A stretch of DNA of 64,000 nucleotides, from contig JAEWIX010000002.1 in assembly GCA_023386885.1 (NCBI GenBank), forward strand, positions 18,037 through 82,036, in the 5' to 3' direction. The position numbers were made by a program, and so were the translations under genes. The notes below the pieces were generated by a model, which was not told the origin of the DNA, searched no databases, and was given only the letters and a program-made list of their open reading frames with translations. Source of the DNA: Pseudomonadota bacterium. Lineage in GTDB: Bacteria > Pseudomonadota > Alphaproteobacteria > Rhizobiales > Xanthobacteraceae. Shown piece by piece: positions 43,171 to 52,820 of the stretch (its first letter is position 1; every line of letters starts with the position of its first letter).

Positions 43171-43995
43171 TCACCCCACGGTCGTCGCACCATGGGCGTC
43201 GAGCCCGCGGCGAACCAGCGACGCCCAGCCTTCCTCGGCGGTTTCGGCGAATTCGAACAGTTTCAGATCGTCCGCCGCGATCATGCCTTCCTCGACCAGC
43301 GCGTCGAAGTTGATGATCTTGCGCCAGTAGTTTTCGTGAAACAGCACGATGGGCGTGGGCGGAGCCTTTCGCGTCTGCTGCAGGGTCAGCACCTCGAACA
43401 GTTCGTCGAATGTGCCGAAGCCGCCGGGAAACACCGCGAGGGCGTTGGCGCGCATCGCCAGGTGCATCTTGCGCATCGCGAAGTAGTGGAAGCGGAAGTA
43501 CAATTCCGGCGTGATGTAAGGGTTCGGCACCTGCTCGTGCGGCAGCGTGATGTTGAAGCCGATGGTCGGTGCGCCGGCGTCATGCGCGCCGCGATTGGCC
43601 GCCTCCATGATGCCGGGACCGCCGCCGGTGGCGATGACGTTGTCGCGCCAGCGATTTTTCGGTGCAAACGAGCCGCCACGTTGGGAGGCGATCTGCGCGA
43701 ACTCGCGCGCGACCTGATAAAGTTCGGCCTGCTTGCGCATCGCCTCGGCGTGCTTTCGTTCCGCGTCGGTGTTCGCAGCCTTCGCTGCCGCTTCGGCCTG
43801 TTCCGGCGAGGCAATGCGCGCGCTGCCGAACACGATAATGGTCGAGCGGATGCCCCAGTCGCGCAGCTCCAGTTCCGGCTTGGCATATTCGAGCGCGAAA
43901 CGGATCGAGCGCATCTCGTCGCGCAGCAGGAATTCGGTGTCCTCGACCGCCAGCAGCGAACTGCGGGAGACCGGCGGGGTGGTAGGTTCGTTCAT
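43171..43995 (-). CDS. LOG family protein (cytokinin-type phosphoribohydrolase-like)
   Basis: 274 residues from the ATG at 43995. The LOG/lysine-decarboxylase-like motifs are clear: ATGGGPGIMEAANRGAHDAG and FPGGFGTFDELFEVLTL (the PGGxGTxxE motif). Active LOG proteins remove ribose 5-phosphate from nucleotides such as AMP or cytokinin nucleotides. The N-terminal 100 residues hold an extra helical region rich in Ala/Glu. It is divergent from the dusA gene. Confidence 0.9.
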   Translation of the reverse strand: MNEPTTPPVSRSSLLAVEDTEFLLRDEMRSIRFALEYAKPELELRDWGIRSTIIVFGSARIASPEQAEAAAKAANTDAERKHAEAMRKQAELYQVAREFAQIASQRGGSFAPKNRWRDNVIATGGGPGIMEAANRGAHDAGAPTIGFNITLPHEQVPNPYITPELYFRFHYFAMRKMHLAMRANALAVFPGGFGTFDELFEVLTLQQTRKAPPTPIVLFHENYWRKIINFDALVEEGMIAADDLKLFEFAETAEEGWASLVRRGLDAHGATTVG

Positions 43996-44135
43996 CTCGG
44001 TCCGTCCGTGGTTCGGTTGTGACGTGTGGCGCTGAATTGCTCCACAGAAGCGTCGCAAAGCTGCGAAAGACATCGTATGAGGAGGGCGCGATTGCGGGCC
44101 CGGCTCGGGATCGTGCCTTTCCGGATAAGTTGAAA

Positions 44136-45134
44136 ATGCCGCTAGATCAATCGCATAGATTTACCGTCGCGCCGATGATGGACTGGACTGATCGGCATTG
44201 CCGCGTCTTCCACCGGCTGCTGACGCGTCGCGCGCGGCTCTATACCGAGATGGTGACGACGGGTGCCGTGATCCATGGCGACCGCATGCGTCTGCTTGGC
44301 TTTGACGCCAGCGAGCATCCGGTGGCCTTGCAACTCGGCGGCTCGAACCCGGCCGACCTCGCGACCGCCGCCAGGATCGGCGAGGATTTCGGATACGACG
44401 AGATCAATCTCAATGTCGGTTGTCCGTCGGATCGAGTGAAGGAAGGGCGCTTCGGCGCCTGCCTGATGGCGGAGCCGGATCTGGTCGCGGACGGTGTCGC
44501 GGCGATGAAGCGCGCGGTGCGTATTCCTGTCACTGTGAAGTGCCGTATCGGCATCGACGATCAGGACCCGGAATTGGCGCTCGACCGGCTGGCGCGTGCG
44601 GTGGTGGCGGCAGGCGCGGACATGCTGATCGTGCACGCGCGCAAGGCGTGGCTCAATGGATTGTCGCCGAAGGAAAACCGCGACATCCCGCCGCTCGATT
44701 ACGATCGCGTCTATCGCTTGAAGGCGGCGATGCCGGACGTGCCGATCATCATCAACGGCGGCATCGGCAGCATTGAAGAAGCGAAGCGGCATCTCGATCA
44801 TGTCGATGGCGTCATGCTCGGCCGCGCGGCCTATCAGGAGCCGTGGCGGCTGCTCGCAGTCGACAGCGACATCTTCGGCGAGGCACCGCCGCATGACGAC
44901 ATGATCGCGACGTTCGAAGCGATGATGCCATACATCGCCGAACAACTGGCGCGCGGCACGCGGCTTCACGCGATTACACGGCATTTCGTCGGCGCGTTCC
45001 ACGGTGTTCCGGGCGCGCGCGCGTTTCGTCGCCATCTGTCGGTGCATGGCGTGAAACCGGGGGCGGGGCTCGACGTGCTGCGCGATGCGTTGGCGCTCGT
45101 GCAGTCGCGGACCGTGGCTTCGGCCGCAGCGTAG
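44136..45134 (+). CDS. dusA: tRNA-dihydrouridine synthase A
   Basis: 332 residues from the ATG at 44136; the frame opens earlier at 44019 with non-family sequence. The FMN barrel begins HRFTVAPMMDWTDRHCRVFHR, with INLNVGCPSDRVKEGRFGACLM holding the catalytic cysteine, VKCRIGIDD, and IINGGIGSIEEAKRHL as phosphate site. DusA reduces U20/U20a in the tRNA D loop. It is convergent with the aspartic protease gene (13 bp gap). Confidence 0.95.
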   Translation: MPLDQSHRFTVAPMMDWTDRHCRVFHRLLTRRARLYTEMVTTGAVIHGDRMRLLGFDASEHPVALQLGGSNPADLATAARIGEDFGYDEINLNVGCPSDRVKEGRFGACLMAEPDLVADGVAAMKRAVRIPVTVKCRIGIDDQDPELALDRLARAVVAAGADMLIVHARKAWLNGLSPKENRDIPPLDYDRVYRLKAAMPDVPIIINGGIGSIEEAKRHLDHVDGVMLGRAAYQEPWRLLAVDSDIFGEAPPHDDMIATFEAMMPYIAEQLARGTRLHAITRHFVGAFHGVPGARAFRRHLSVHGVKPGAGLDVLRDALALVQSRTVASAAA

Positions 45135-45147
45135 CCACGCAACGCGC

Positions 45148-45654
45148 TTACGGATAGCCGCGCAGCATCAGCCGATCGGCGCGGACTTCCCAGCTTTCGA
45201 GCCGGTCGAGAAAACTCATGCCCAGCAGGTTGGTTTTCATCTGGCCGCGCGGCACCACCAGCGCCGGGATCGAGCGCTCGACAAGGCGTCCGACCGCGAG
45301 GCGATCCAGCGTCAGCCGCGCCGCCTTGGTGTTGCCGCCGACGGTCTCGAGCGGCACGTTGTAGTCCAGCAGCTCGAGCGGAAGCCCCGCCGCCTTGGCG
45401 GTCTCGTAGGTGAGCACCACGGAGGTCGCGCCGGTGTCGATCACCATCGGCACCTTGACGCCGTTGATCCTGGCGTCGAGCCTGAATTCGCCGCCGTTGC
45501 CGCGTGAAATCTGCTGGATGCGGGAGTGCGCGGCCGTGCGGTGTTGCAGCATTGCCGTCACGGAGGCGCGGGCGGTGGTGATCTTCGCCGGATCGCCATA
45601 GGCGAACACCGCGCAGGCGGTGGCGATGAACACAATGAGCAGGACGCGGATCAT
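45148..45654 (-). CDS. Retropepsin-like aspartic protease (TIGR02281 type)
   Basis: 168 residues with an N-terminal membrane anchor or signal (IRVLLIVFIATACAVFAYG). The single catalytic motif VPMVIDTGATSVVL gives Asp73. The end NLLGMSFLDRLESWEVRADRL is typical of the alphaproteobacterial clan AA group. Like retropepsins, it should act as a dimer, probably in the periplasm. It is followed upstream on the same strand by DUF1289 about 40 bp away, so the two probably form a small operon. Confidence 0.9.
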   Translation of the reverse strand: MIRVLLIVFIATACAVFAYGDPAKITTARASVTAMLQHRTAAHSRIQQISRGNGGEFRLDARINGVKVPMVIDTGATSVVLTYETAKAAGLPLELLDYNVPLETVGGNTKAARLTLDRLAVGRLVERSIPALVVPRGQMKTNLLGMSFLDRLESWEVRADRLMLRGYP

Positions 45655-45694
45655 GATCCACCTGCCGTCAGAGCGCCGTGAGCGGCGTCTTGAA

Positions 45695-45910
45695 TCAGCT
45701 GGTTTTGGAGCCGTCGTTGGCGGCTGGTGCGAGTGGCTGAAGCCCGGCTTTCGCCATGCGGTCCGAAAGCTCCGCCATGATCGACAATCGCTCGTCCGAT
45801 GTCATCCGTCCCCAGCGCGCGATTTCCGGCAGCGTGCGACCACAGCCGAAACAGAGGCGGCTTTTGGGGTCGATCATGCAGACGGCGATACACGGCGATT
45901 CTGTACTCAT
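45695..45910 (-). CDS. DUF1289 family protein
   Basis: 71 residues. SPCIAVCMIDPKSRLCFGCGRT has the DUF1289 pattern of four cysteines (CxxxC ... CxGC), followed by EIARWGRMTSDERLSIM. The cysteines probably bind zinc or an Fe-S cluster; the function is not established. It lies between the histidine kinase gene and the aspartic protease gene on the same strand. Confidence 0.93.
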   Translation of the reverse strand: MSTESPCIAVCMIDPKSRLCFGCGRTLPEIARWGRMTSDERLSIMAELSDRMAKAGLQPLAPAANDGSKTS

Positions 45911-45954
45911 ACTCGATAGTGATGCGTATTTGCGCGCAGGCGCAAGCGCGTGGT

Positions 45955-47559
45955 CTACAATCCTGTTCCCGCATTCATGATGGGGGTGCGGCGGCGGCGG
46001 GCGTCCGGCGAAACCTGTTCGAGGCCGAGCAGATCCGGCTGCAATGACGGAGCTTCCTCCGCCATCGGTGCCAAGGCCGACATCACGCGCTCCGGCGGCA
46101 GCGTGATGATGACCTCGGTGCCGATCCGCAGCTTGGATTTCAGCGTGAAGGTGCCGCCGTGCATGTCGATCAGGCTCTTCGCGATCGGTAGGCCGAGGCC
46201 CGCGCCCTGTTCGGCGGATTTGATCGAGTTCGAGCCTTGCCCGAAGGAAGCGAGCACGATCGGAATTTCATCCTCGGCGATGCCGGAGCCATTGTCCTTG
46301 ACGCTGAGATACTGTCCGCCGGATGCCGTCCAGCCGGCCTTCAACCAGATTTCGCCGCCCTGCGGCGTGAACTTGATGGCGTTCGACAGCAGGTTCAGCA
46401 CCACCTGCCGGATTGCGCGCTCATCGCCCCAGACGCGCGGCATGCCCTGTTCGAAAATCTCGTGGATGGTGATGCCGCGGCTGGAGGCGCGCAGCTTCAA
46501 CAGGTGATGGCAATCGGCAATGATGTGAACCAGCGAAACCGCTTCCTCGTTGAGTTCGTAGCGGCCGGCCTCGATGCGCGACAGGTCGAGGATTTCGTTG
46601 ATCAGATTCAGCAGATGGACGCCGGAATTGTGAATGTCGGCGGAGTAGTCCTTGTAGACCGCGACGGCGTGCACGCCGAAGATCTCGCTCTTCATCACTT
46701 CGGAAAATCCGAGAATGGCGTTGAGCGGCGTCCGCAGTTCGTGGCTCATCTGCGCAAGGAAGCGCGACTTGGCGACGTTGGCGGACTCGGCGCGGTGCCG
46801 TGCTTCGTCGGAGATCGCCTTGGCCTGTTCGAGTTCACCGATCAGGGCGTCTTTTTCCGCGCGGGCCTCGATAGTCGCCAATGTCGTCGAATGCAGCCGG
46901 TGCGCCAGTAGCGCGAAGTAGGCTTCGGCCGCGACGGCGAGCAACGCCAGGATGTAGGCATCCAGCGTTCCGCGCATGGCGAAGCTGAGCGCAATGGTCG
47001 CGGTAACCGGCGCTGTCGCTGCGAAGGCCGCGATCGGCAGGCTGGAGGCGAGCATGCTCGACACCGCCACGATGAGCAGCATCATGAACATCATGAAGGT
47101 ATTGGAGACGAGATCGTATCCCGACGGATAGGCCAGGATCGCCGTCCAGCACAGGCCATAGGCCAGATCGAGCAGGATGAAGCGGATCCGCCACTTCCGG
47201 GTCGTATTCTGGGAGGCCGGCTCGTTGAGATATTTCGTGCAGTGGTGAACGATGATGCCGTGGATCAGCAGCGTGCCGACGATCCATACGGCTGCGGACA
47301 CCGGCTGCACCGTGATGCCGAACAGGATGCCGGTCGCAACCACCAGCAGCATCACGACATAGGAGGCCGACAGCCGGGTCTGGGCATACTGCCGCAGCAG
47401 TTCGCGGTCGAATGCGGGGCGGGTGCCGCTGGTGGACGTCAGACGATCGCGCGCCTCGCGCACCCTTTGCGCGGCCACGCGGCGATTGCGCGCTGGCGGC
47501 ACGACGGGTTCCTCAGCCGGGAGCTGAACAACCTCGGGCTGTTCGACGGACGCATTCAT
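45955..47559 (-). CDS. PleC/DivJ-like sensor histidine kinase
   Basis: 534 residues. A cytoplasmic N-terminus is followed by about six membrane helices (residues 65-215), a coiled linker (about 225-265) and a HisKA domain with His273 in AQMSHELRTPLNAILGFSEV. The ATPase domain has N box LLSNAIKFTPQGG, G1 DNGSGIAED and G2 GAGLGLPIAKSL. PleC/DivJ kinases control cell-cycle and polarity phosphorelays in alphaproteobacteria; the multi-helix sensor without PAS domains makes the identity of the regulated pathway uncertain. No response regulator gene is adjacent. Confidence 0.92.
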   Translation of the reverse strand: MNASVEQPEVVQLPAEEPVVPPARNRRVAAQRVREARDRLTSTSGTRPAFDRELLRQYAQTRLSASYVVMLLVVATGILFGITVQPVSAAVWIVGTLLIHGIIVHHCTKYLNEPASQNTTRKWRIRFILLDLAYGLCWTAILAYPSGYDLVSNTFMMFMMLLIVAVSSMLASSLPIAAFAATAPVTATIALSFAMRGTLDAYILALLAVAAEAYFALLAHRLHSTTLATIEARAEKDALIGELEQAKAISDEARHRAESANVAKSRFLAQMSHELRTPLNAILGFSEVMKSEIFGVHAVAVYKDYSADIHNSGVHLLNLINEILDLSRIEAGRYELNEEAVSLVHIIADCHHLLKLRASSRGITIHEIFEQGMPRVWGDERAIRQVVLNLLSNAIKFTPQGGEIWLKAGWTASGGQYLSVKDNGSGIAEDEIPIVLASFGQGSNSIKSAEQGAGLGLPIAKSLIDMHGGTFTLKSKLRIGTEVIITLPPERVMSALAPMAEEAPSLQPDLLGLEQVSPDARRRRTPIMNAGTGL

Positions 47560-47681
47560 TACGCAACACTGATCCTGCGCGCGCGAGCGCGGTGCATTTT
47601 CTTCTTCTTAATTTCTGACGCCAAATCATTAAGACGAGCCTTAAACGCCTCAACAATCGAATTAACAAAACCTTAAAAACA

Positions 47682-47706
47682 GAGGCCGGCATGAGCAGCC
47701 GGCCTC
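47682..47706 (-). terminator. Rho-independent terminator of the hydroxyacid dehydrogenase gene
   Basis: Stem gaggccggc / gccggcctc, loop of seven, followed on the minus strand by tgttttt. It lies 48 bp after the dehydrogenase stop; the AT-rich sequence up to 47600 beyond it probably holds the kinase promoter. Confidence 0.85.
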
Positions 47707-47753
47707 CAGAAATCACATGATAAATCGCCAATAAGGCGATGTTTTTACGTTGT

Positions 47754-48623
47754 TTAACGCTCCAGCAGCGCAAGCAGGCTGGAGGTATCCCAGCGTCGGC
47801 CGCCCATTTTTTGCACCTCGGAGTAGAATTGATCGACCAGTGCCGTCACCGGCAGGCTGGCGCCGTTGCGGCGAGCCTCGCCAAGACAAATCGAGAGATC
47901 CTTGCGCATCCACTCGACGGCAAAGCCGTGGTCGTACTTGCCCTCGTTCATGGTCTTGTAGCGGTTCTCCATCTGCCACGATTGCGCGGCGCCCTTGGAA
48001 ATGGTGGCGATGACGCCCTCGACATCGAGCCCGGCCTTTTTGGCGAAGTGGATGCCTTCGGACAGTCCCTGAACCAGGCCGGCGATGCAGATCTGGTTGA
48101 CCATCTTGGTAAGCTGGCCGGAGCCGGCGGGGCCGAGCAATTTGCACATCCGTGCATAGGCGGCGATCACCGGTTCGGCGCGGCCGTACGCTGCCTCGCT
48201 GCCGCCGCACATCACGGTGAGGACGCCGTTCTCGGCGCCGGCCTGTCCGCCGGAGACCGGCGCATCGACGAAGTGGAAACCGGCTGCGGTCGCCGCCTTG
48301 TCGAGTTCGCGCGCCACTTCGGCGGAGGCGGTGGTGTGGTCGACGAAGATCGCGTCCTTCTTCATACCGGCGAAGGCGCCGTTGTCGCCGAGCGTAACCG
48401 AGCGCAGGTCGTTGTCGTTGCCGACGCAGGCCATCACGAAGTCCTGGCCTTCGGCGGCGGCCTTCGGGGTGGGGGCGGCGCGTCCGCCGAATTTGTCGGT
48501 CCAGGCCTTCGCCGTCGCGGCCGTGCGGTTGTAGACCGTCACCTCGTGCTGACCTTTTTTCACGAGATGTCCTGCCATGGGGAAGCCCATGACGCCGAGA
48601 CCGATGAAAGCGACTTTAGCCAT
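47754..48623 (-). CDS. Beta-hydroxyacid dehydrogenase (3-hydroxyisobutyrate dehydrogenase family)
   Basis: 289 residues from the ATG at 48623. Rossmann motif FIGLGVMGFPMAGHLVKKG, substrate-binding signature DAPVSGGQAGAENGVLTVMCGG and catalytic Lys region GQLTKMVNQICIAGLV. It oxidises a beta-hydroxyacid (3-hydroxyisobutyrate, glycerate or tartronate semialdehyde type) with NAD(P). The frame upstream to 48746 is not family-like. No valine-catabolism genes are near, so the substrate remains open. Confidence 0.92.
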   Translation of the reverse strand: MAKVAFIGLGVMGFPMAGHLVKKGQHEVTVYNRTAATAKAWTDKFGGRAAPTPKAAAEGQDFVMACVGNDNDLRSVTLGDNGAFAGMKKDAIFVDHTTASAEVARELDKAATAAGFHFVDAPVSGGQAGAENGVLTVMCGGSEAAYGRAEPVIAAYARMCKLLGPAGSGQLTKMVNQICIAGLVQGLSEGIHFAKKAGLDVEGVIATISKGAAQSWQMENRYKTMNEGKYDHGFAVEWMRKDLSICLGEARRNGASLPVTALVDQFYSEVQKMGGRRWDTSSLLALLER

Positions 48624-48727
48624 GATGGAAACCTTGGGTGTTGGCCGGCATTTACTTGAGAAGTGCCGTGTTGTTTGACGATGGAGAGGGCGCGGACACG
48701 GCCCGGACCAGTGGAAGCCTATCGTTG

Positions 48728-48799
48728 CTAGTGGTCGTGCTTCCAATATTTACGAAGTGTCTGCTGCAACGGATGCAAATCTTGGAATCTGACCACCAG
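48728..48799. repeat. CTAGTGG-ended palindromic repeat, copy A
   Basis: 72-bp imperfect inverted repeat. Left arm ctagtggtcgtgcttccaat, right-arm reverse complement ctggtggtcagattccaaga, followed by tttgca-like bases. It is a divergent member of the family at 58685-58849. The rest of the 48624-49046 gap shows no gene. Confidence 0.68.
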
Positions 48800-49046
48800 T
48801 GAAGGCCGCAGCATAGTGCGTCACCACCGAAGGGCAACGCTTGGACCGAAAAATGGCTTGCCGCAGTGCGGTCGTGGTGCGCCGACAGGCGTGCATATCG
48901 CGTGGCCATTCGCGACAAACGGCCCATTGCGTCCGGTTCGGGCTATTGCTCTATAGGTGCCGGAAATTTCGCCGGCCCATCCGTTTGACGCGGCGCAAGG
49001 ACGTAGGCGCTGTTCCGGATTATTGGCGGGCGCAAGGAGAGAAAAA

Positions 49047-50201
49047 TTGAGTGTCACCGAACGGCAAATTCGCGATGTCCTGTCCAATGTCATGTCGCCG
49101 GACGGCACGCCGCTGACCCAGGCGAAGGTCCTGTCGGAAATCGCGGTCAGCGACGGCAAGGTCTATTTTTCCATCAACGTCGATGCCGCGCAGGCGGCTG
49201 CGTGGGGGCAGGTGAGGGCCAAGGCCGAGGCGGCGGTGCGCGGCATGGCCGGCGTCTCCACCGCAATGGTGGTTCTGACCGCCGAGCGCAAGGCCGTCGG
49301 CGCGGCGGCCAAGCCCGCGCCATACCGGACCTCGGGAGCCGGGGGCGGCATTCCGCCGGCGTCCGCGCATCGGCCGCCGCCGCATGCGGCATCGAGTTCG
49401 CCGATGGCCAAGCAGGCGCCGATCCCCGGCATCGCCGCGATCGTCGCGGTGGCGTCGGGCAAGGGCGGGGTCGGCAAATCGACCACGTCGCTCAATCTCG
49501 CGCTGGGTCTGCGCGACCTTGGTTTGCGGGTGGGGCTGATGGATGCCGACATCTATGGTCCCTCGGTGCCGCGGCTCACTGCCATTCATGACAAGCCGGT
49601 CGTGAACGAGCACAAGAAGATGATCCCGATCGAGCGCTTCGGTCTGTCGATCATGTCGATCGGCTTCCTGGTCGAGGAAGAAACCGCAATGATCTGGCGC
49701 GGTCCGATGGTGATGTCGGCGATCACCCAGATGTTGCGCGAGGTAGCGTGGGGCAAGCTCGACGTCCTCGTCGTCGATATGCCGCCGGGCACGGGCGACG
49801 CGCAATTGACGCTGGCGCAGAACGTGCCGCTCAAGGGCGCGGTGATCGTGTCGACGCCACAGGATCTCGCTCTGATCGATGCCCGGCGCGGGCTCGCGAT
49901 GTTCAAGAAGGTGAACGTGCCGGTGCTCGGGATCGTCGAGAACATGAGCTACTTCCAGTGCCCGGAATGCGGCACGCGGTCGGATATTTTCGGCCATGGC
50001 GGGGCGCGGCACGAGGCAGAGCGGCTCGGCGTGCCGTTCCTCGGCGAGGTGCCGCTGCATATGTCGATTCGGGCGACCTCGGATGCCGGCACCCCGGTGG
50101 TGGTGAGTGAGCCCGACGGCCCGCACGCGGCGATTTATCGCGCCATCGCCACGCAGGTGCGCGACCAGCTTAAAGACGTGCTGGCGATGGCGGCAGACTG
50201 A
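49047..50201 (+). CDS. apbC: Mrp/ApbC-type Fe-S cluster carrier ATPase
   Basis: 384 residues from a TTG at 49047, chosen for the ribosome binding site caaggagag and because translation then opens SVTERQIRDVLSNVMSPDG, an N-terminal MIP18/DUF59 domain. A Gly/Pro/Ala linker (about 85-128) leads to the P-loop ATPase with VASGKGGVGKSTTSLNLALG (Walker A 137-146), DADIYGPSVPR and VVDMPPGTGDAQLT, then the CPEC cluster ligand motif. It moves [4Fe-4S] clusters to apo-proteins. It is divergent from the dehydrogenase gene. Confidence 0.94.
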   Translation: MSVTERQIRDVLSNVMSPDGTPLTQAKVLSEIAVSDGKVYFSINVDAAQAAAWGQVRAKAEAAVRGMAGVSTAMVVLTAERKAVGAAAKPAPYRTSGAGGGIPPASAHRPPPHAASSSPMAKQAPIPGIAAIVAVASGKGGVGKSTTSLNLALGLRDLGLRVGLMDADIYGPSVPRLTAIHDKPVVNEHKKMIPIERFGLSIMSIGFLVEEETAMIWRGPMVMSAITQMLREVAWGKLDVLVVDMPPGTGDAQLTLAQNVPLKGAVIVSTPQDLALIDARRGLAMFKKVNVPVLGIVENMSYFQCPECGTRSDIFGHGGARHEAERLGVPFLGEVPLHMSIRATSDAGTPVVVSEPDGPHAAIYRAIATQVRDQLKDVLAMAAD

Positions 50202-50406
50202 GGTTTCGGGCCGTTTGTCGCACCGCTGAAAGCGCATCAGACTTTCGTTGAATTTCCCCGACAACGGTCCGGGATGCGTTTCTGCCGTGATAGTTCCGTG
50301 TTAGATAGGCGCCAGAGCGCGCCCTCCGGTCGCCTTCGAATTGCCGCTGGATTCGCACCGGCGGTGGCAAAAAAGCGTAAGCGAAACGCAAGCAAGGAGA
50401 AACTGA

Positions 50407-51495
50407 ATGAAGCGTCGTGATTTTCTGAAAGTATCGGCTACGGGTGCCGCGGTTGCTGCGGTCGCATCGCCGGCCATCGCCCAGTCATCGCCCGAACTCA
50501 AGTGGCGTATGACTTCGAGCTTCCCGAAATCGCTCGATACGATCTACGGCGCTGGCGAATACTTCGCCAAGCAGGTCGCGGAGATGACCGACAACAAATT
50601 CCAGATTCAGGTCTTCCAGGCCGGCGAAATCGTTCCGGGCCTGCAAGCCTTCGACGCCACGTCGAAGAACACCGTCGAGATGTCGCACACCGTTTCGTAC
50701 TATTACGTCGGAAAGGACCCGACCTTCGCGATCTTCGCCTCGGTGCCGTTCGGTCTCAACACCCGCCAGATGAACTCTTGGCTCTATCAGGGCGGCGGCA
50801 ACGAACTTGCCAACGAGTTCTTCAAGAAGTTCGGCGTCTATGGCGTCCCCTGCGGCAACACCGGCACTCAGATGGGTGGCTGGTTCCGGAAGGAGATCAA
50901 GACGGTCGCCGATCTGTCCGGCCTCAAGATGCGCATCGGCGGCATTGCCGGTCAGGTTCTGCAAAAGGTCGGCGTGGTGCCGCAGCAGCTTGCGGGCGGC
51001 GACATCTATCCGTCGCTGGAAAAGGGCACCATCGATGCGGCCGAATGGGTCGGTCCGTATGACGATGAGAAGCTCGGCTTCCAGAAGGTCGCCAAGTACT
51101 ATTACTATCCGGGTTGGTGGGAAGGTGGACCGACCGTCCACGCCTTCTGCAATCTGGAGAAGTGGAATTCGCTGCCGAAGAATTATCAGGCGGTGATCCA
51201 GAACGCGGCGGCCAACACCAATTTGTGGATGACCGCGCGCTACGACATGCAGAACCCGGCTGCACTGAAGCGGCTGGTGGCGAACGGTGCCCAGCTTCGT
51301 CCTTTCAGCACCGAAATCATGGAGGCCTGTCTGAAGGCCACCAACGAACTGTGGGCTGAGCTTTCCGGCAAGAACCCGGAATTCAAGAAGGCCATCGACG
51401 CGATGCAGGCGTATCGCGGCGACGAGTACCTGTGGTGGCAGGTGGCTGAGTACACCTATGACAGCTTCATGATCCGGTCGCGTACGCGCCACTGA
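50407..51495 (+). CDS. TRAP transporter substrate-binding protein DctP, copy 1 (Tat-exported)
   Basis: 362 residues with a twin-arginine signal (MKRRDFLKVSATGAAVAAV, ending AIAQ). The DctP fold matches the alpha-keto acid/lactate-binding group (TakP, TTHA0766-like): MTSSFPKSLDTIYGAGEYF, LKMRIGG with the conserved Arg, and DAAEWVGPYDDEKLGF. It binds an organic acid in the periplasm for the DctQM permease. A paralog follows at 51666 after a terminator, so each has its own transcript or a separable one. Confidence 0.94.
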   Translation: MKRRDFLKVSATGAAVAAVASPAIAQSSPELKWRMTSSFPKSLDTIYGAGEYFAKQVAEMTDNKFQIQVFQAGEIVPGLQAFDATSKNTVEMSHTVSYYYVGKDPTFAIFASVPFGLNTRQMNSWLYQGGGNELANEFFKKFGVYGVPCGNTGTQMGGWFRKEIKTVADLSGLKMRIGGIAGQVLQKVGVVPQQLAGGDIYPSLEKGTIDAAEWVGPYDDEKLGFQKVAKYYYYPGWWEGGPTVHAFCNLEKWNSLPKNYQAVIQNAAANTNLWMTARYDMQNPAALKRLVANGAQLRPFSTEIMEACLKATNELWAELSGKNPEFKKAIDAMQAYRGDEYLWWQVAEYTYDSFMIRSRTRH

Positions 51496-51517
51496 TCGAG
51501 GCTTTTCTGACGATCCA

Positions 51518-51550
51518 GCCCGGCCGTCCCAAGGACGGCCGGGCTTTTTT
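51518..51550 (+). terminator. Strong Rho-independent terminator after the first TRAP binding protein
   Basis: Perfect 12-bp stem gcccggccgtcc / ggacggccgggc with loop caa and a run of six T (51545-51550). This separates the two tandem binding-protein genes. Confidence 0.95.
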
Positions 51551-51665
51551 GTCGTGCGCCCACATCGATCGATGTGGATTTACCGCCGGGTTTGCGTCAA
51601 TCTGACGCGACAGTCCCGGCAAGAGGACGATCGCAATCATACAATTCCATTTGGGAGGACTATTG

Positions 51666-52751
<1,086 letters not shown>

Positions 52752-52778
52752 TCGGCACGTCGTCCCCACAAGCAGAAA

Positions 52779-52805
52779 GCCCGGAGCTAGCGCTCCGGGC
52801 TTTTT
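52779..52805 (+). terminator. Rho-independent terminator after the second TRAP binding protein
   Basis: Stem gcccggagc / gctccgggc, loop tagc, followed by ttttt and c. On the opposite strand it is followed by tttct, so it may also serve dctM, which ends at 52821. Confidence 0.9.
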
Positions 52806-52820
52806 CTTTGGCGTGAGACG

